DNA of 64,000 nt from Diphasiastrum complanatum (Eukaryota > Streptophyta > Lycopodiopsida > Lycopodiales > Lycopodiaceae). The stretch covers positions 7,015,315 to 7,079,314 of the forward strand of contig CM055093.1 of the NCBI GenBank assembly GCA_029204225.1, read 5' to 3'. Position numbers and translations under genes: made by a program. The notes below the pieces were generated by a model. The model had not been told where the DNA came from and did not search any database. It saw nothing but the letters and a program-made list of their open reading frames with translations. Positions 10,590-20,159 of the stretch are shown here, one piece after another. Each line of letters starts with the position of its first letter. Within the stretch, counting starts at the first letter, position 1.

Positions 10590-11043
10590 ACATGTTTCGG
10601 ACCTTCACATTTTTCCAAGCATAGATACTCCTATGGAGTCTAATATTAAAGACACTAAAACTTGTGATGAAGCATCAACTATCTCCTTATCCTCATGTGA
10701 AGCTGAGTACAAGGCTTTGACTATCACAACAAAGGAAGTCATTTGGATCAAAAGATTACTAGTGGAGCTCGGGATCATTCAAGAGCAGGAAATACCTTGC
10801 ATCAAATGTGATAGCATCTCGGCCCAATATCTTGCAAGTAATCCAATCTTCCATGCAAGAAGTAAACACATAGAGGTAGCACACCACTATGTAAGAGAAA
10901 AAGTTATGGATGGTGAGATTCTCCCTGAGCATGTATCAACTTCAAATTGTTATGTAGATTTACTCACCAAGCCTCTAGCTAAGAAAGACTTTGAAAGACA
11001 TAGATCAAATCTTGGCTTGATCTCCAAGTCCTTAATATTGTAA
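10590..11043 (+). pseudogene. Copia element N: RT tail fused to RNase H C-terminus
   Basis: A short RT piece (SIDTPMES, about 10620-10640) is joined by an internal deletion to RNase H: STISLSSCEAEYKALTITTK, EVIWIKRLLVEL, CDSISAQYLASNPIFHARSK, HIEVAHHYVREKV and DLLTKPLAKKDFERHRSNLG. SSCEAEY carries the RNase H glutamate and the NxxSA..LA block carries an aspartate. It ends in a TAA and is followed by a polypurine tract and an LTR. The 5' part of the element is missing, replaced by the coiled-coil remnant, so only the 3' end of N is present. Confidence 0.85.
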
Positions 11044-11065
11044 ATATTATTTTTATTTTAAGGAG

Positions 11066-11640
11066 TGTGAGAATATTGTAAAATTAAAATAATATTAAAC
11101 TTAGAGACTCAAGTTTTGGAGTTTGTCCAAACTTGAGGTAGACTAGTCTAGTAACTTTCCAATTAGAGTCAAGTTAGATTTTAGTCTTCATAGTGATGTG
11201 TAGGTCTAGAACCTATCAAGAAGCATTTGAGGCTACTCTTGTAGGTCAAAGGATTCTCAAAAAGAGAGATTCTCAAGTCTTATTGAATTTCAATTTTTGT
11301 AATCTAGTAGAGAGGTAGAGGCAATGTGGCATCTAGGTTGTTCTCTCTCTCCACGAGTTCTAGAAGGCCTCTTGTATTATAAATAAGGTGGCTTTGTACC
11401 TCGAGAAACACTTCTTCAAGTAAAGCTTCCATTTGATCGATTTGAGGTGTAATGATGGTTAGATTGTGATGAATGCTCTTGCCTTCATGCTAACTAGCTT
11501 GCCAATGTTTTCCATCTCATTGTTTTTTGAATAGAAGCTAGTTTAGTGTGCAATCATTCATTCTCTTGATCCTTTGTACTTGTAGCTGGTTCACACGTGT
11601 GAAAAGTTCTCAATGTATTTTTGTTTATCATCATTTTTTA
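11066..11640 (+). repeat. 3' LTR of element N (right end uncertain)
   Basis: Begins TGTGAGAATATTG right after the tract TTTTAAGGAG. A TATAAATA box lies at 11378-11385. The palindrome TTCACACGTGTGAA lies at 11590-11603, about 210 bp downstream of the TATA box. The right end falls around 11640, where reading of the O element begins; I could not fix it from a target duplication. Confidence 0.65.
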
Positions 11641-11879
11641 ATGTTAGTATCTTTGTCCCATTACTAATCAGTCGAATGTATTGCGAACGCCCCAGCAAGA
11701 TGACTCATTTAGCTATGCATGGTGTACTCTATACAATGCCAAATTATTTTTTGAGTGGTACAATCTTCAAGAGGATGTTGATATTTCAAAGGTGAGTTAT
11801 TAGCCCTTTCTCTTTTCTCTTCTCTTCCTCTTGCGAAGCTGAGTATGTCACAATCTTGAAAGTGGCGAATGAGGTAGTG
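11641..11879 (+). pseudogene. Copia element O, RNase H part 1
   Basis: At 11823-11879 the plus strand reads SSCEAEYVTILKVANEVV, the RNase H region around the catalytic glutamate, in the copia pattern. The sequence upstream (VLYTMPNYFLSGTIF) is a degenerate version of the RT-RNase H connection. The frame is cut by the solo LTR at 11880 and resumes at 12617. Stops are present upstream. Confidence 0.6.
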
Positions 11880-12616
11880 TGTGTTGAATTTCACACGTGT
11901 GGACTGTCCACTACATGTACTTGTGATCTCCTAAGGTGTGTAGATGCACCAAGATCAAGACTAGATCGAGATTCAAGATCAATCTTAGATCCTATGGCAA
12001 AAACACACTACTACATGCATTCAATCACTTCCAACTCTCACTCACACATGTGGGAAGTATTCAAAAAATAATCTAAGTAGAAACAAGCTGCTCTCCTTGA
12101 GTAGAGAGAGAAAATGCATCATGAGCTCTCGGGTAGAGAGAGAAAGCTAGAAATCCAATAACTCACAAAATCCATGAAATCACCAAATCAATTAGATTCA
12201 AAATGAGGAGTACAATGATACTAGTAGGTCCACGAGCTACCACTATGCTTAACTATGATTGGACCATATTTTGTCACCTCTTGATCCTATTGGATCAATG
12301 ATCCATGCATCTCTTAATTCTATTGGACTATATTCAAGCACACCTCAGTTTCCTATTGGACCTCACAAGGTTCCACCTCTAAATGCTATTGGACCTCTTG
12401 GAATTCATCAAACAAAAACTTTACACTTGTCTACACTCTAATTGGCACGTGTTTAGCCTCTTACTCTATTTTGGCTCAATAGTGGCATTACAAGTGGAAA
12501 TGCATAATTTGCCATCTATGCCAAATTTATTCCTATCAACATCCTACACCTAGATGCTTGATGTAAAAAACATAAGACCCCTATATCTAACATAGATAAT
12601 CTTTTTCAATTCTTCA
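11880..12616 (-). repeat. Solo LTR of the element E family
   Basis: Matches the 3' LTR of element E (29617-30101) in inverted orientation. It starts TGAAGAATTGAAAAAGATTA on the minus strand at 12616 and ends ...GAAATTCAACACA at 11880. A perfect 5-bp duplication, TAGTG, is at 11875-11879 and 12617-12621. No internal element sequence is present, so it is a solo LTR left by LTR-LTR recombination. CACACGTGTG is at 11892-11901, close to the LTR 3' end. It is longer than the E LTR, which is truncated. Confidence 0.88.
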
Positions 12617-12905
12617 TAGTGTGGCTGCAAATGATGTTGGAGGCAATCGGGATATCACAAGAGGGGACAAGCACGATGACAGAGTGCCATCTATCTGTTC
12701 CAGGATCCTGTCTTCCATTCAAAGACAAAGCACATTCCTCTGAAGTACCATCATATTCAAGATTTGATCTCGAAATGAGAGCTCCAGGTCCAGTTCATAA
12801 AATCAAAAAATATGATTGCAGATCTCCTCACGAAACCGCACGACAAGCCACTCTTTACCAAGCAAAGAGAGGCAATTGGATTAAATGAACAAAGCTGCAA
12901 GGTTC
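12617..12905 (+). pseudogene. Copia element O, RNase H part 2
   Basis: After the TSD the frame resumes as WLQMMLEAIGISQEGTS and, after a degenerate stretch, ends with IADLLTKPHDKPLFTKQREA IGL (12812-12890), the typical C-terminal motif of copia RNase H. A polypurine tract AAGAGGGAG follows at once. The two parts on either side of the solo LTR make up one decayed RNase H. Frames shift around 12800. Confidence 0.75.
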
Positions 12906-12914
12906 AAGAGGGAG

Positions 12915-13594
12915 TGTCAGAAATGGTGAACTCCTGCAACTTTGTCGCAGCACGAACAAGACACGAAGGTCGAACGAGAATGATTCGCGATAGTCAACGT
13001 GTCTTTGACTCGAAGCTTGAATGATTTGCGAATCAATCGCAAACTGCAAAAGGGACGCAAAACAAAAACTACAAAAAGAAATGAAAAGAATGAAAGCAAA
13101 CAGGAGATAACGAATCAGACGAAGAAAAATCTTTCACACTACCAGCTGGCAGCTTAACGGGCTTCACACCCAGCTGAAACGAGTAGCAACGACGGAGACT
13201 AACTAACTAGTTGATTAGCGTTAACTAGTCATGTGATTCGACATTTAGCTATCTTGTAAACTCCACATAGTGGAGGTATAAATGATCCTCTCTGGATTAT
13301 AACAAGTAGATGTGAATAAAGAGATCTGTAAGAGAGACATAGTGAATAGAGTCAGAAAGTAAAGACACCATAGTTGTGCATGAAAGTCTGCCAACGAGCA
13401 GAACATAGCGAAAGAGTAGAATGTCATTCCGCCAACGAGCGAGACACTGACGAATTCACTCTAAACTAAAACTGATAATACAGTCACTCTATTTTCGTAC
13501 ATCTCGTCTTGTGCTGTGTATCATGATTGCTAGAATAAAATATGTTCTGTGATGTGTGGTCGAGTGTCTGGGATCCTGTAAGGGCTTTTGCACA
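12915..13594 (+). repeat. 3' LTR of element O
   Basis: Starts TGTCAGAAATGG directly after the polypurine tract and appears to end ...GGGCTTTTGCACA at 13594. TATAAAT lies at 13277-13283. It is rich in a pentamer-like pattern (CGAAC, GAAAC, AACGAG). No second copy is in the window, so its right end is inferred from the TG...CA rule only. It does not contain the CACACGTGTG palindrome. Confidence 0.6.
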
Positions 13595-15611
13595 AAAAGA
13601 TAATTTAAAGACAAAAAATTGTTAGCGATAAAGAAGACGAAGAGGACGAATACGAATCAGTCCACATACGCGATTCTCGACATTTTTGAAGGCAAGTGAG
13701 TTGCCAAGCATGGACCACCTCCCCTTTCACATTTGGCTGGTAAGTTTTAAATGAAGGGTTCATCTGATCATTTAAATCTTGACATATCGTTGGTCCATTT
13801 TATTTAGATCTTGTGTTTTGAAATGCAAGTAATAGTTTCATGTTAAGAGGTTGAATGGTGTTCTAAGAATTTTTTTCGAGGCCGTCACCTTTCAGCTGGA
13901 AAGGTTAGAATTGAAATGCATTTCTTTAAAGGGAATATGGTTGTGAACGGTGGGAAAGGCTTCAAAATGCAAGTCAACTTGCTAAGGGAATCAATCAAAC
14001 ATGCTTAGGAACATTGCTTGGCCCAAAAAATGGGTTTGAGTTGCTCCTACATGGCAGTAGATTCCTATCTGCCACATAGTAGCAAGTGCATGTGAATGTG
14101 GAAAGGGGAGAGTCCCATTTTTTTCCTTGGACCAATGGGAGCCATATTTGGACTTGCCAGGCAGTAATCTTGGCTTCTAGGAGAAACAAAGTTTTATAGA
14201 TTACTTTGTGAGTGATTTCTTACTCTAAATTTCATTATATGATTGTCAACTAAGTTCTTCATAGCTTAATTGCTAACATATTCCTTTGTTGTGTCTCTAG
14301 ATTATGATCTATGGAAGAGAGCCAACTAAAGAGGAATATAAGCTTTGCTACAATCATGATTTTGAAAACATGCATAGAGAATTGGAAAGCAGAGACATCT
14401 TTTAAATAGATCAGGTAAACCCTAACTTATTCTTATTTGAAATTATGACATTTACTTAAAATTATTTCTTATCTAAAATAGGATTGAGTTGCATTAAACT
14501 TGAAAAAAATAACCGTGATTGGATGCGCATATCAATCTAGAGCAAGAGGAGCATATTGATCAAGACCTTGCATAGGAGAAAGGACTAGCAGTGGGAGTGG
14601 ACACTGGCGGCGGTGACGATGATGATGAGGAAGACGACATTCATAGAGGAAATGCTTTCTTCTTTGATGAAAGCTGAAGATGCAGAATGCAATATAGAAT
14701 ATATTTTTATAACTAGAAATTAATGTACCTAATAGTAATCAGAGTTATAATCATTAGACATAGCACAAATAGCTAGGGAGCAATTTTGATCAATGTTCAC
14801 CTCAAAAATAGAAGAACAACAATCAACTCTCTCCAGAATGAGAGGATGCTATGTATTTTCGAAATTGAAATAATAATAAAAAGGGGCCTCATGGGTGAAA
14901 ACGAGCACCAGTGGGCCCCAAAAATACTTTAAATACAAAACAAACATTGCCTAGCGATGATAAAGCATAAGCCCTAAAAATATTATTGTGACGTTTTTGT
15001 AATATTTTTGTAAACATCACAAAAATGTTGCTAATATGGTACACAGAACATTGCTAATAAGTGATGCTGAACAACTCTGTATTTTTGTCAGAAATTGTAT
15101 CTGAAACGGCTTGAGACATTTCTAAATGTTGCAAGCTGACATTAAATTGATTTTGAATTTTACGATGCAATTTGATTCGATTATATAGAGCACTTAACCA
15201 TTGCATTAACTATCACAATGATGTCTAATAAAGATTTTTTATTGGCGTTGTGTAGAGATGTTTTTAGGGTTTCTAAAAAATTGTCACTGGGCGACAAAAA
15301 AATAGACACAAAGTGACTAGATGGAAGATGATGCATTGCGCATTGTTGCTACTACATTCTGCTACATTCAGAATGGTTTTCAGTTTAGGTTTAGGCATGT
15401 AATAGGATTTTCAATGTGGATGTTGATGCCAAGTGGATGACTATTGTGGGGAGGTACGAACATGGGGATGTAGAACAAGATAAACTAGTAATATATCAAT
15501 TGGATATGTATATAAGCAAGAAAGGAAAGGGCCTTGAAAATCTATGAGTAATTTATTTGCAAGTTTAGTGAGTTTAGAGTTTAGGGTAGTAATCCAAAAA
15601 AGGTAGCACAT
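13595..15611. other. Long non-coding stretch with possible decayed exons
   Basis: No transposon protein is visible. A short coding-like piece lies at 14303-14412 (plus; IYGREPTKEEYKLCYNHDFE then NMHRELESRDIF), preceded by a pyrimidine-rich tract ending in AG and followed by GTAAACC. An acidic tail (GVDTGGGDDDDEEDDIHRGN, about 14598-14660) ends in a stop at 14676. These could be exons of a dead host gene or transposase, but no family is recognised and stops are present. The rest holds nothing I can support. Confidence 0.3.
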
Positions 15612-15674
15612 AGTTTAAGGTTTAGGGTTTAGCGTTCATGGTTTAAGGTTTAGGATTTAGGGTTTAGGGTTTAT
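15612..15674 (+). repeat. Degenerate interstitial telomere-like repeats
   Basis: Overlapping variants of the plant telomere unit TTTAGGG: GGTTTAGGGTTTAGCG, GGTTTAAGGTTTAGG, ATTTAGGGTTTAGGGTTTA. A further partial unit lies at 15579-15597. Short interstitial arrays like this are common in plants and do not imply a chromosome end. Confidence 0.75.
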
Positions 15675-15964
15675 GATCAAGTCCATACCATTATTAATCT
15701 TGAAAATTTTTATTTGTACACTCGATGGACTATGGCCAAGTTGAATATTTCCAAGCTTGTTGACTAGATTGCCAAGATATATCTGAATTCTTGGGACTAT
15801 TTAAATTATACTTTGTAAGAGAGGTGGATTGGAAGTGAATGGCCATGATAGCATGGTCAACTTTCCATTCCGATCTATTGCATAGATTGAAATTGAGTAC
15901 ATCAATTATGAGCTAAAATTGAAAATTTATAACATGAACATGCAATTGCTCTACTATATACATA

Positions 15965-16579
15965 TCACCAATCTTGATGACATTTTGTATCTTCAAGAAA
16001 ATTACTATCAATTTGGCAAATCCTACGATATACCACAACATTATTGTTGAAATCATACATTCTATAATTTTCTAAAAGTCTGTTGATCCTCAACATCTTG
16101 TTCTCTTGCCTGCTTTCTTCAGCAAAGAGAACACCTTGCAGTGTCTCCGAGGATGGAAGATCCTCCCTGAAAGCATAAGTCTGAAGATCCTTAACTCTCA
16201 TGACATATGATGAAGCACTCTCATCTACTCTGTGATAGCTTAGAATTATTTGGTTTCTAAGTGTAAGCAATCTAGAAGTATTTTTGATTTCATAGATTGT
16301 TTTTAGAGTATCCCAAGCTTCCTTGGCAGTGGTGCATGTACTGATATCTCTTAACACTTTATTGGTTACATTCATTTTTATGAAATGAAGGGCAATTCTG
16401 GTTCTTTTGTGAAATGCTGTAGCTTCATTAGGTGCAGCAGGTTCTTCTTCAGCTCCACTCACAATATCCATTACATCTTGTAGAATCAATAATGATTCCA
16501 TTTTGATCTTCCACATTGCATAATTAGAAGATGTTAATCTCTCACTGTGCTCCAAGAAATGTGAACCAGATGAAGACAT
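15965..16579 (-). pseudogene. Copia Gag fragment, element G family
   Basis: A 204-codon frame starts MSSSGSHFLEHSERLTSSNY, almost the same as the gag start of element G at 39693. It has the DUF4219 stretch (SSNYAMWKIKMESLLILQD), ALHFIKMNVTNKVLRDI, AKEAWDTLKTIYEIKNTSR and LQGVLFAEESRQENK. Compared with G, the segment between VMRVKDLQ and LPSSETL is shortened. After LRINRLLENY the reading loses the Gag pattern, so the 3' half and all of pol are lost. The start agrees with the first ATG after a long leader. Confidence 0.8.
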
Positions 16580-17366
16580 CCTCTCTATGAGAAATTCTAG
16601 TAATGGTAAAAAAAATGGAGTTGAAAGGATGTTGCTTGCTATCTCAATCTAGGATCTAACACCAATGTTGATCCAACCTATGAAATCTAGCAACATTTGT
16701 GAGAACAAATTCTCAACACAGAAAATCAATCTAACTTGAATTTGGATCTTGCTTCAGTCACACAAAAGAAGCACATGCAAGTAAGAAGTCTATCTCTCCC
16801 ACAAGTTTCAAAGAACTGAAAAACTCTCTAGGAACTTACTTTCAACTCAAACATAGTAATTTGTGTGAAATGAAAAGTCTAAGACCTTAGAACACTCATT
16901 TCTATCCAATTCTACTTGATTGACAGTGACAATTGATGAAAATGGTGTGCTCACTTTGGCATATCCCACAAGTTGAGTACTCTCTCAAACTCTCCGATTG
17001 TCTAAAACTCTTCTAAAAACAAATCAAATTGATTTAGAAACACAATCAACACATTCTACGCTTCAGTACCTATCCAACAAGCTATAGAACATCAAATTTG
17101 GATCAATTCTAGAGAAGTAACACTCAATTAATGAGGGTTGATTTCAGCGCTCTATCCATACAGGGCTCTGTTGGAGTCATATTGGAGTCATAAGAAAAAT
17201 ACCATTCACTTTTGGCACTTAGTAGATAAGTCCAACCGAAACTAATATCATAAAAGACTTAATGGGAATCTGGAACTAGAAAAGACCCTTTTTTAAACGT
17301 AGATGTGGTGAAAAGTGTAAAAATAGTTCTTCCATCATTTGGTTTGATCATGCTATTTGGTCCATT
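16580..17366 (-). other. Probable gag leader of the 15965-16579 fragment, then no recognisable gene
   Basis: AT-rich, stop-dense sequence like the long leaders upstream of gag in the other copia elements here. A site resembling a degraded primer-binding complement (GGATCTAACACCA, about 16651-16663) is too near the gag start to be convincing. No LTR partner was found. Confidence 0.3.
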
Positions 17367-17738
17367 ATGAATAACCTTGTCAAGTTTTATCCTGGTGCTT
17401 CCCTCCAAAATCAAATAAACGCCTTCTTCATGTGGCTAAATGAACCTGCTAGGGATGTTATAAAATCTCATATTACTTTTCTCTTTATCCGCCAATACAT
17501 GACTGATGCCTCTATTGAACTTGCTAAAGACTCTTTCACCAAATTACTTGCACCTTTGGGAGATGCCGAGAATATCCGAGAGATAGAACACCTCTTAAAA
17601 CATCCCAGTTTTTCTACCCTCCAAGACAAGTACTTCCAGAACTCAAACAAAAGGATGGGCTCTTTTGATTTGAACAATCCAAACTCAGTCATTTACAGTT
17701 CAGGAACGGGAAAGAAAAAGCATGTTTCAGATTTCTAG
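17367..17738 (+). pseudogene. Unrecognised 123-codon ORF
   Basis: A clean frame (MNNLVKFYPGASLQNQINAF ... EIEHLLKHPSFSTLQDKYFQ) with balanced composition, ending in TAG. It shares no motif I can name. It is followed, after a gap with frame changes, by a stretch that resembles a DNA transposase N-terminal region on the same strand, so it may belong to the same dead transposon or gene. Intronless as far as it goes. Confidence 0.3.
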
Positions 17739-17949
17739 GCAAAGGAAGGACAAAGCAGTGGCAATAAAGATGACTTACCAATCAAAAAGCTGAATTTTTA
17801 TAGATTCTAATCAATGTGCAGGACAAAGAATGAACAATTAGAAGACAAATCAGTGTTTCAACAATCAGACGTCTCCAATTTTCCAATCGACAAACATCGC
17901 AAAAAGACTACAAGCAGACACAGTCCAAAATCCATGATCTTTTGTCCAT

Positions 17950-18415
17950 AGAGAAAATTCATGAAGTTGCTACTAAAGATTGTTGTGATAAGTATTGCTG
18001 CCAACATGTCAATAGAAAACAAATAGAGGAAGCTCGACGACAATATTGGGGTCAAAGATCATCAGATCGCATTACTTATGTTTATGACATGTTGCTTACT
18101 TCATAGAAAAAAGAAGGAAAAGAAAGAGAATCTTATAAAACATTCCAGAGAGACTTGATCTGTGCAAGGGCATGGTATATTATTCATGGAATAGCAAAGG
18201 CTACATTTCACATGTACAAAGCTGCATACGAACAAGGATCTAGGAAGGCATGTCATGGAAACACAGGAATTATTCGACGAGCTTGGGAGCATGTGGAGAT
18301 GGCAAAGGCAATAATGCAACAATATGTTGATAACAATGCTGAGCAAATGCCACATAAGAGGAAGACTACTTTTGATGGAAAGAGAGAAACACAACAAGTA
18401 CTATCGGGCATCTAA
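17950..18415 (+). pseudogene. Possible DNA-transposon transposase-like fragment (Cys-rich plus HGNTG region)
   Basis: Translation gives a Cys-rich piece (TKDCCDKYCCQHVNRKQIEE, then ARRQYWGQRSSDRITYVYDM), a stop, then ICARAWYIIHGIAKATFHMY, KACHGNTGIIRRAWEHVEMA and NNAEQMPHKRK. Cys pairs, then a region with an HGI... and an HGNxG motif and a following N-A-E-x-MP, form an arrangement I associate with uncharacterised transposase-related proteins of plants and animals. That link is from memory of the pattern, not a search. A stop at about 18104 and loss of the downstream part make it a pseudogene. Copia D begins about 90 bp later. Confidence 0.35.
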
Positions 18416-18504
18416 AACAACAAGACATATTGAGAGAAATAAATATGACACTCACAAGTCTAGGATTAAAAAACATATCACATTCTACGTTTAGCAGACT
18501 TTGG

Positions 18505-19463
18505 AAAACTGTATTCCATCAACCAAAATGAACTTGTTCAAGTCATACTTAATGGGTTAAAGGAGGAATATGACAACCTTGTTAGAGTTATGCCATTAAG
18601 GAGGAGCTACCAAGTTTGGAAGCACTCCAAAGTGTGCTCATTTATGAAGAATCAAGACAATAGTATAAACTCTTGAAAATGGAAAGACTGTCTCTCAACA
18701 TTGATGTTAAAGCTCTCTTTACCAAAGACAAGCACAAGACAAGAAGTAAGAATCAACACCAACCCTCTTCAAGCAAGAACAATCTTATTTCCAAGGAGAA
18801 AGGAGAAGAGGATGAGTCCTCTCAAGCTTCCACATCCAAGAAGAAGAAGAAAAACATCAAGTGTTTCTTTTGTGGCAAGAAGGGGCATTATGCCACCAAT
18901 TGCTTCAAGAAGAAGACTCAATTCAAGAAAGCCAACATTTCTAATGAAGAGAAGGACGATGCTCATGCAAGTGATGGAGAGGGATCTCTTATGGTGTCGA
19001 GTTTTTCTTCATCACCTTTCAAGAAGGATGGTTCATGGTATATCGACAGTGGAGCTTCCTCTCATATGTGTAGCTCCAAGCATTCTTTTTCATCCATGAC
19101 ACCTTATGAAGAGCCAAGAAGTCCATCTACACAGCAAATGATCATGAGTGTGCTATTGAAGGCATAGGGACCATTCCCTTAAAGCTTTCATCATCAAAAG
19201 TTCTTTCTCTGTCTAAAGTACTTTTTGTTCCTAAGTTAACAAAAAATTTTATTAGTGTTGGGCAATTGTTTGATAGTGGACTATATGTGAATTTCAATGT
19301 TGATACATGTACAATCAAGAAGCATGATGAGATCCTTGCATTTGGGTCTAGATATGGTGGAATCTACAAGCTTGATCCCAAAGAGTATGCTTACTCTTGT
19401 GATGGTGCTTTTGCTTCTCACATGTCTTTGGAGGAACCATGGCATAGAAGGTTGGGGCATCCT
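18505..19463 (+). pseudogene. Copia element D, part 1: Gag C-terminus, protease, pre-integrase start
   Basis: Gag enters at NQNELVQVILNGLKEEYDNL (about 18520) and continues through a Lys-rich tail to a zinc knuckle CFFCGKKGHYATNC (about 18862-18905). Protease follows with SWYIDSGASSHMCSS (about 19035-19080), where DSGA is intact. After a frame change near 19140, KLSSSKVLSLSKVLFVPKLT leads to GGIYKLDPKEYA and WHRRLGHP, the HHCC-side start of integrase. Exactly there element B is inserted. The 5' LTR and gag start are absent. In-frame stops occur at 18661 and near 19166. A close relative is element F on the minus strand. Confidence 0.85.
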
Positions 19464-20145
19464 TGTAAAAATTACAGCAAATAAGGATCCTAAAACACTT
19501 GAAATGATGAGGGAAACAATAGATTATGATTTCATAAGATTAGCACAAGTTGAACCATCAAAATCCATCAAAAATCTATGCTTGAACCTCACTAAATGGC
19601 CCAAATCCTTGAAGAAGGCTTCACACGTGTGAAAGTACGGCCTCCCACAGTCTGAGTACTGTACACCAGACCTACATTCAATCCTATAATCATTAGTAAT
19701 CACAAGTACTCAAACAACTATGAACATAGAGAGCAATTGCACCATTATGAGAGAAAAAACATGAAATTGCTTGATTGATTTTGGTGAGATATCATCACCT
19801 ATATATACATGATCCATCACGGTTTTGGGCAGGTATGAGTAGCCCTAAACCTATCCCTAATGCTAATTTTGGTGGATCTTTCATCCCTACCAAGTTAGGG
19901 TTGGAATCTTGGAGATCCCTCAACAATGCAAAAATTACCAAAAATAGCTCCTATTTTTTCTCCCTTGTATCTAAGCATAATTTGGACTCATTCCAAAGGT
20001 TCTAACACTTAGGTCTACTTGAGAACATCCTTATGAATGGAATCCTATGCTATTTGGCACGTGTGACAAGCCACATCATGACCATCTAACTATTTACAAG
20101 TCATATGACCAAAACTAGTCAAGCTAGAATTGTGAATTTTTAACA
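19464..20145 (-). repeat. 3' LTR of element B
   Basis: Starts TGTTAAAAATTCACAATTC (minus strand) next to the tract GTGAGGAGGAG. TATATATA box at about 19800-19807. TTCACACGTGTGAA at 19620-19633, about 175 bp downstream of the box. Its outer end carries about 21 bp (19464-19484) that the 5' LTR lacks: beyond the common GGATCC the 5' LTR goes straight to the primer-binding site. Confidence 0.93.
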
Positions 20146-20158
20146 CTCCTCCTCACTA
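20146..20158 (-). promoter_or_regulatory. Polypurine tract of element B
   Basis: Minus strand reads GTGAGGAGGAG immediately upstream of the 3' LTR start TGTTAAAAA. It is the expected plus-strand DNA primer. Confidence 0.85.
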
Positions 20159-20159
20159 T

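Noticed and set aside
12619-13024. Overlapping plus frames at 12619-13024 as new genes
   Set aside because: They are RNase H of element O and the LTR that follows it, read in two frames.
16651-16663. Primer-binding-like GGATCTAACACCA
   Set aside because: Several mismatches from the complement of TGGTATCAGAGCC, too close to the gag start and no LTR border next to it.
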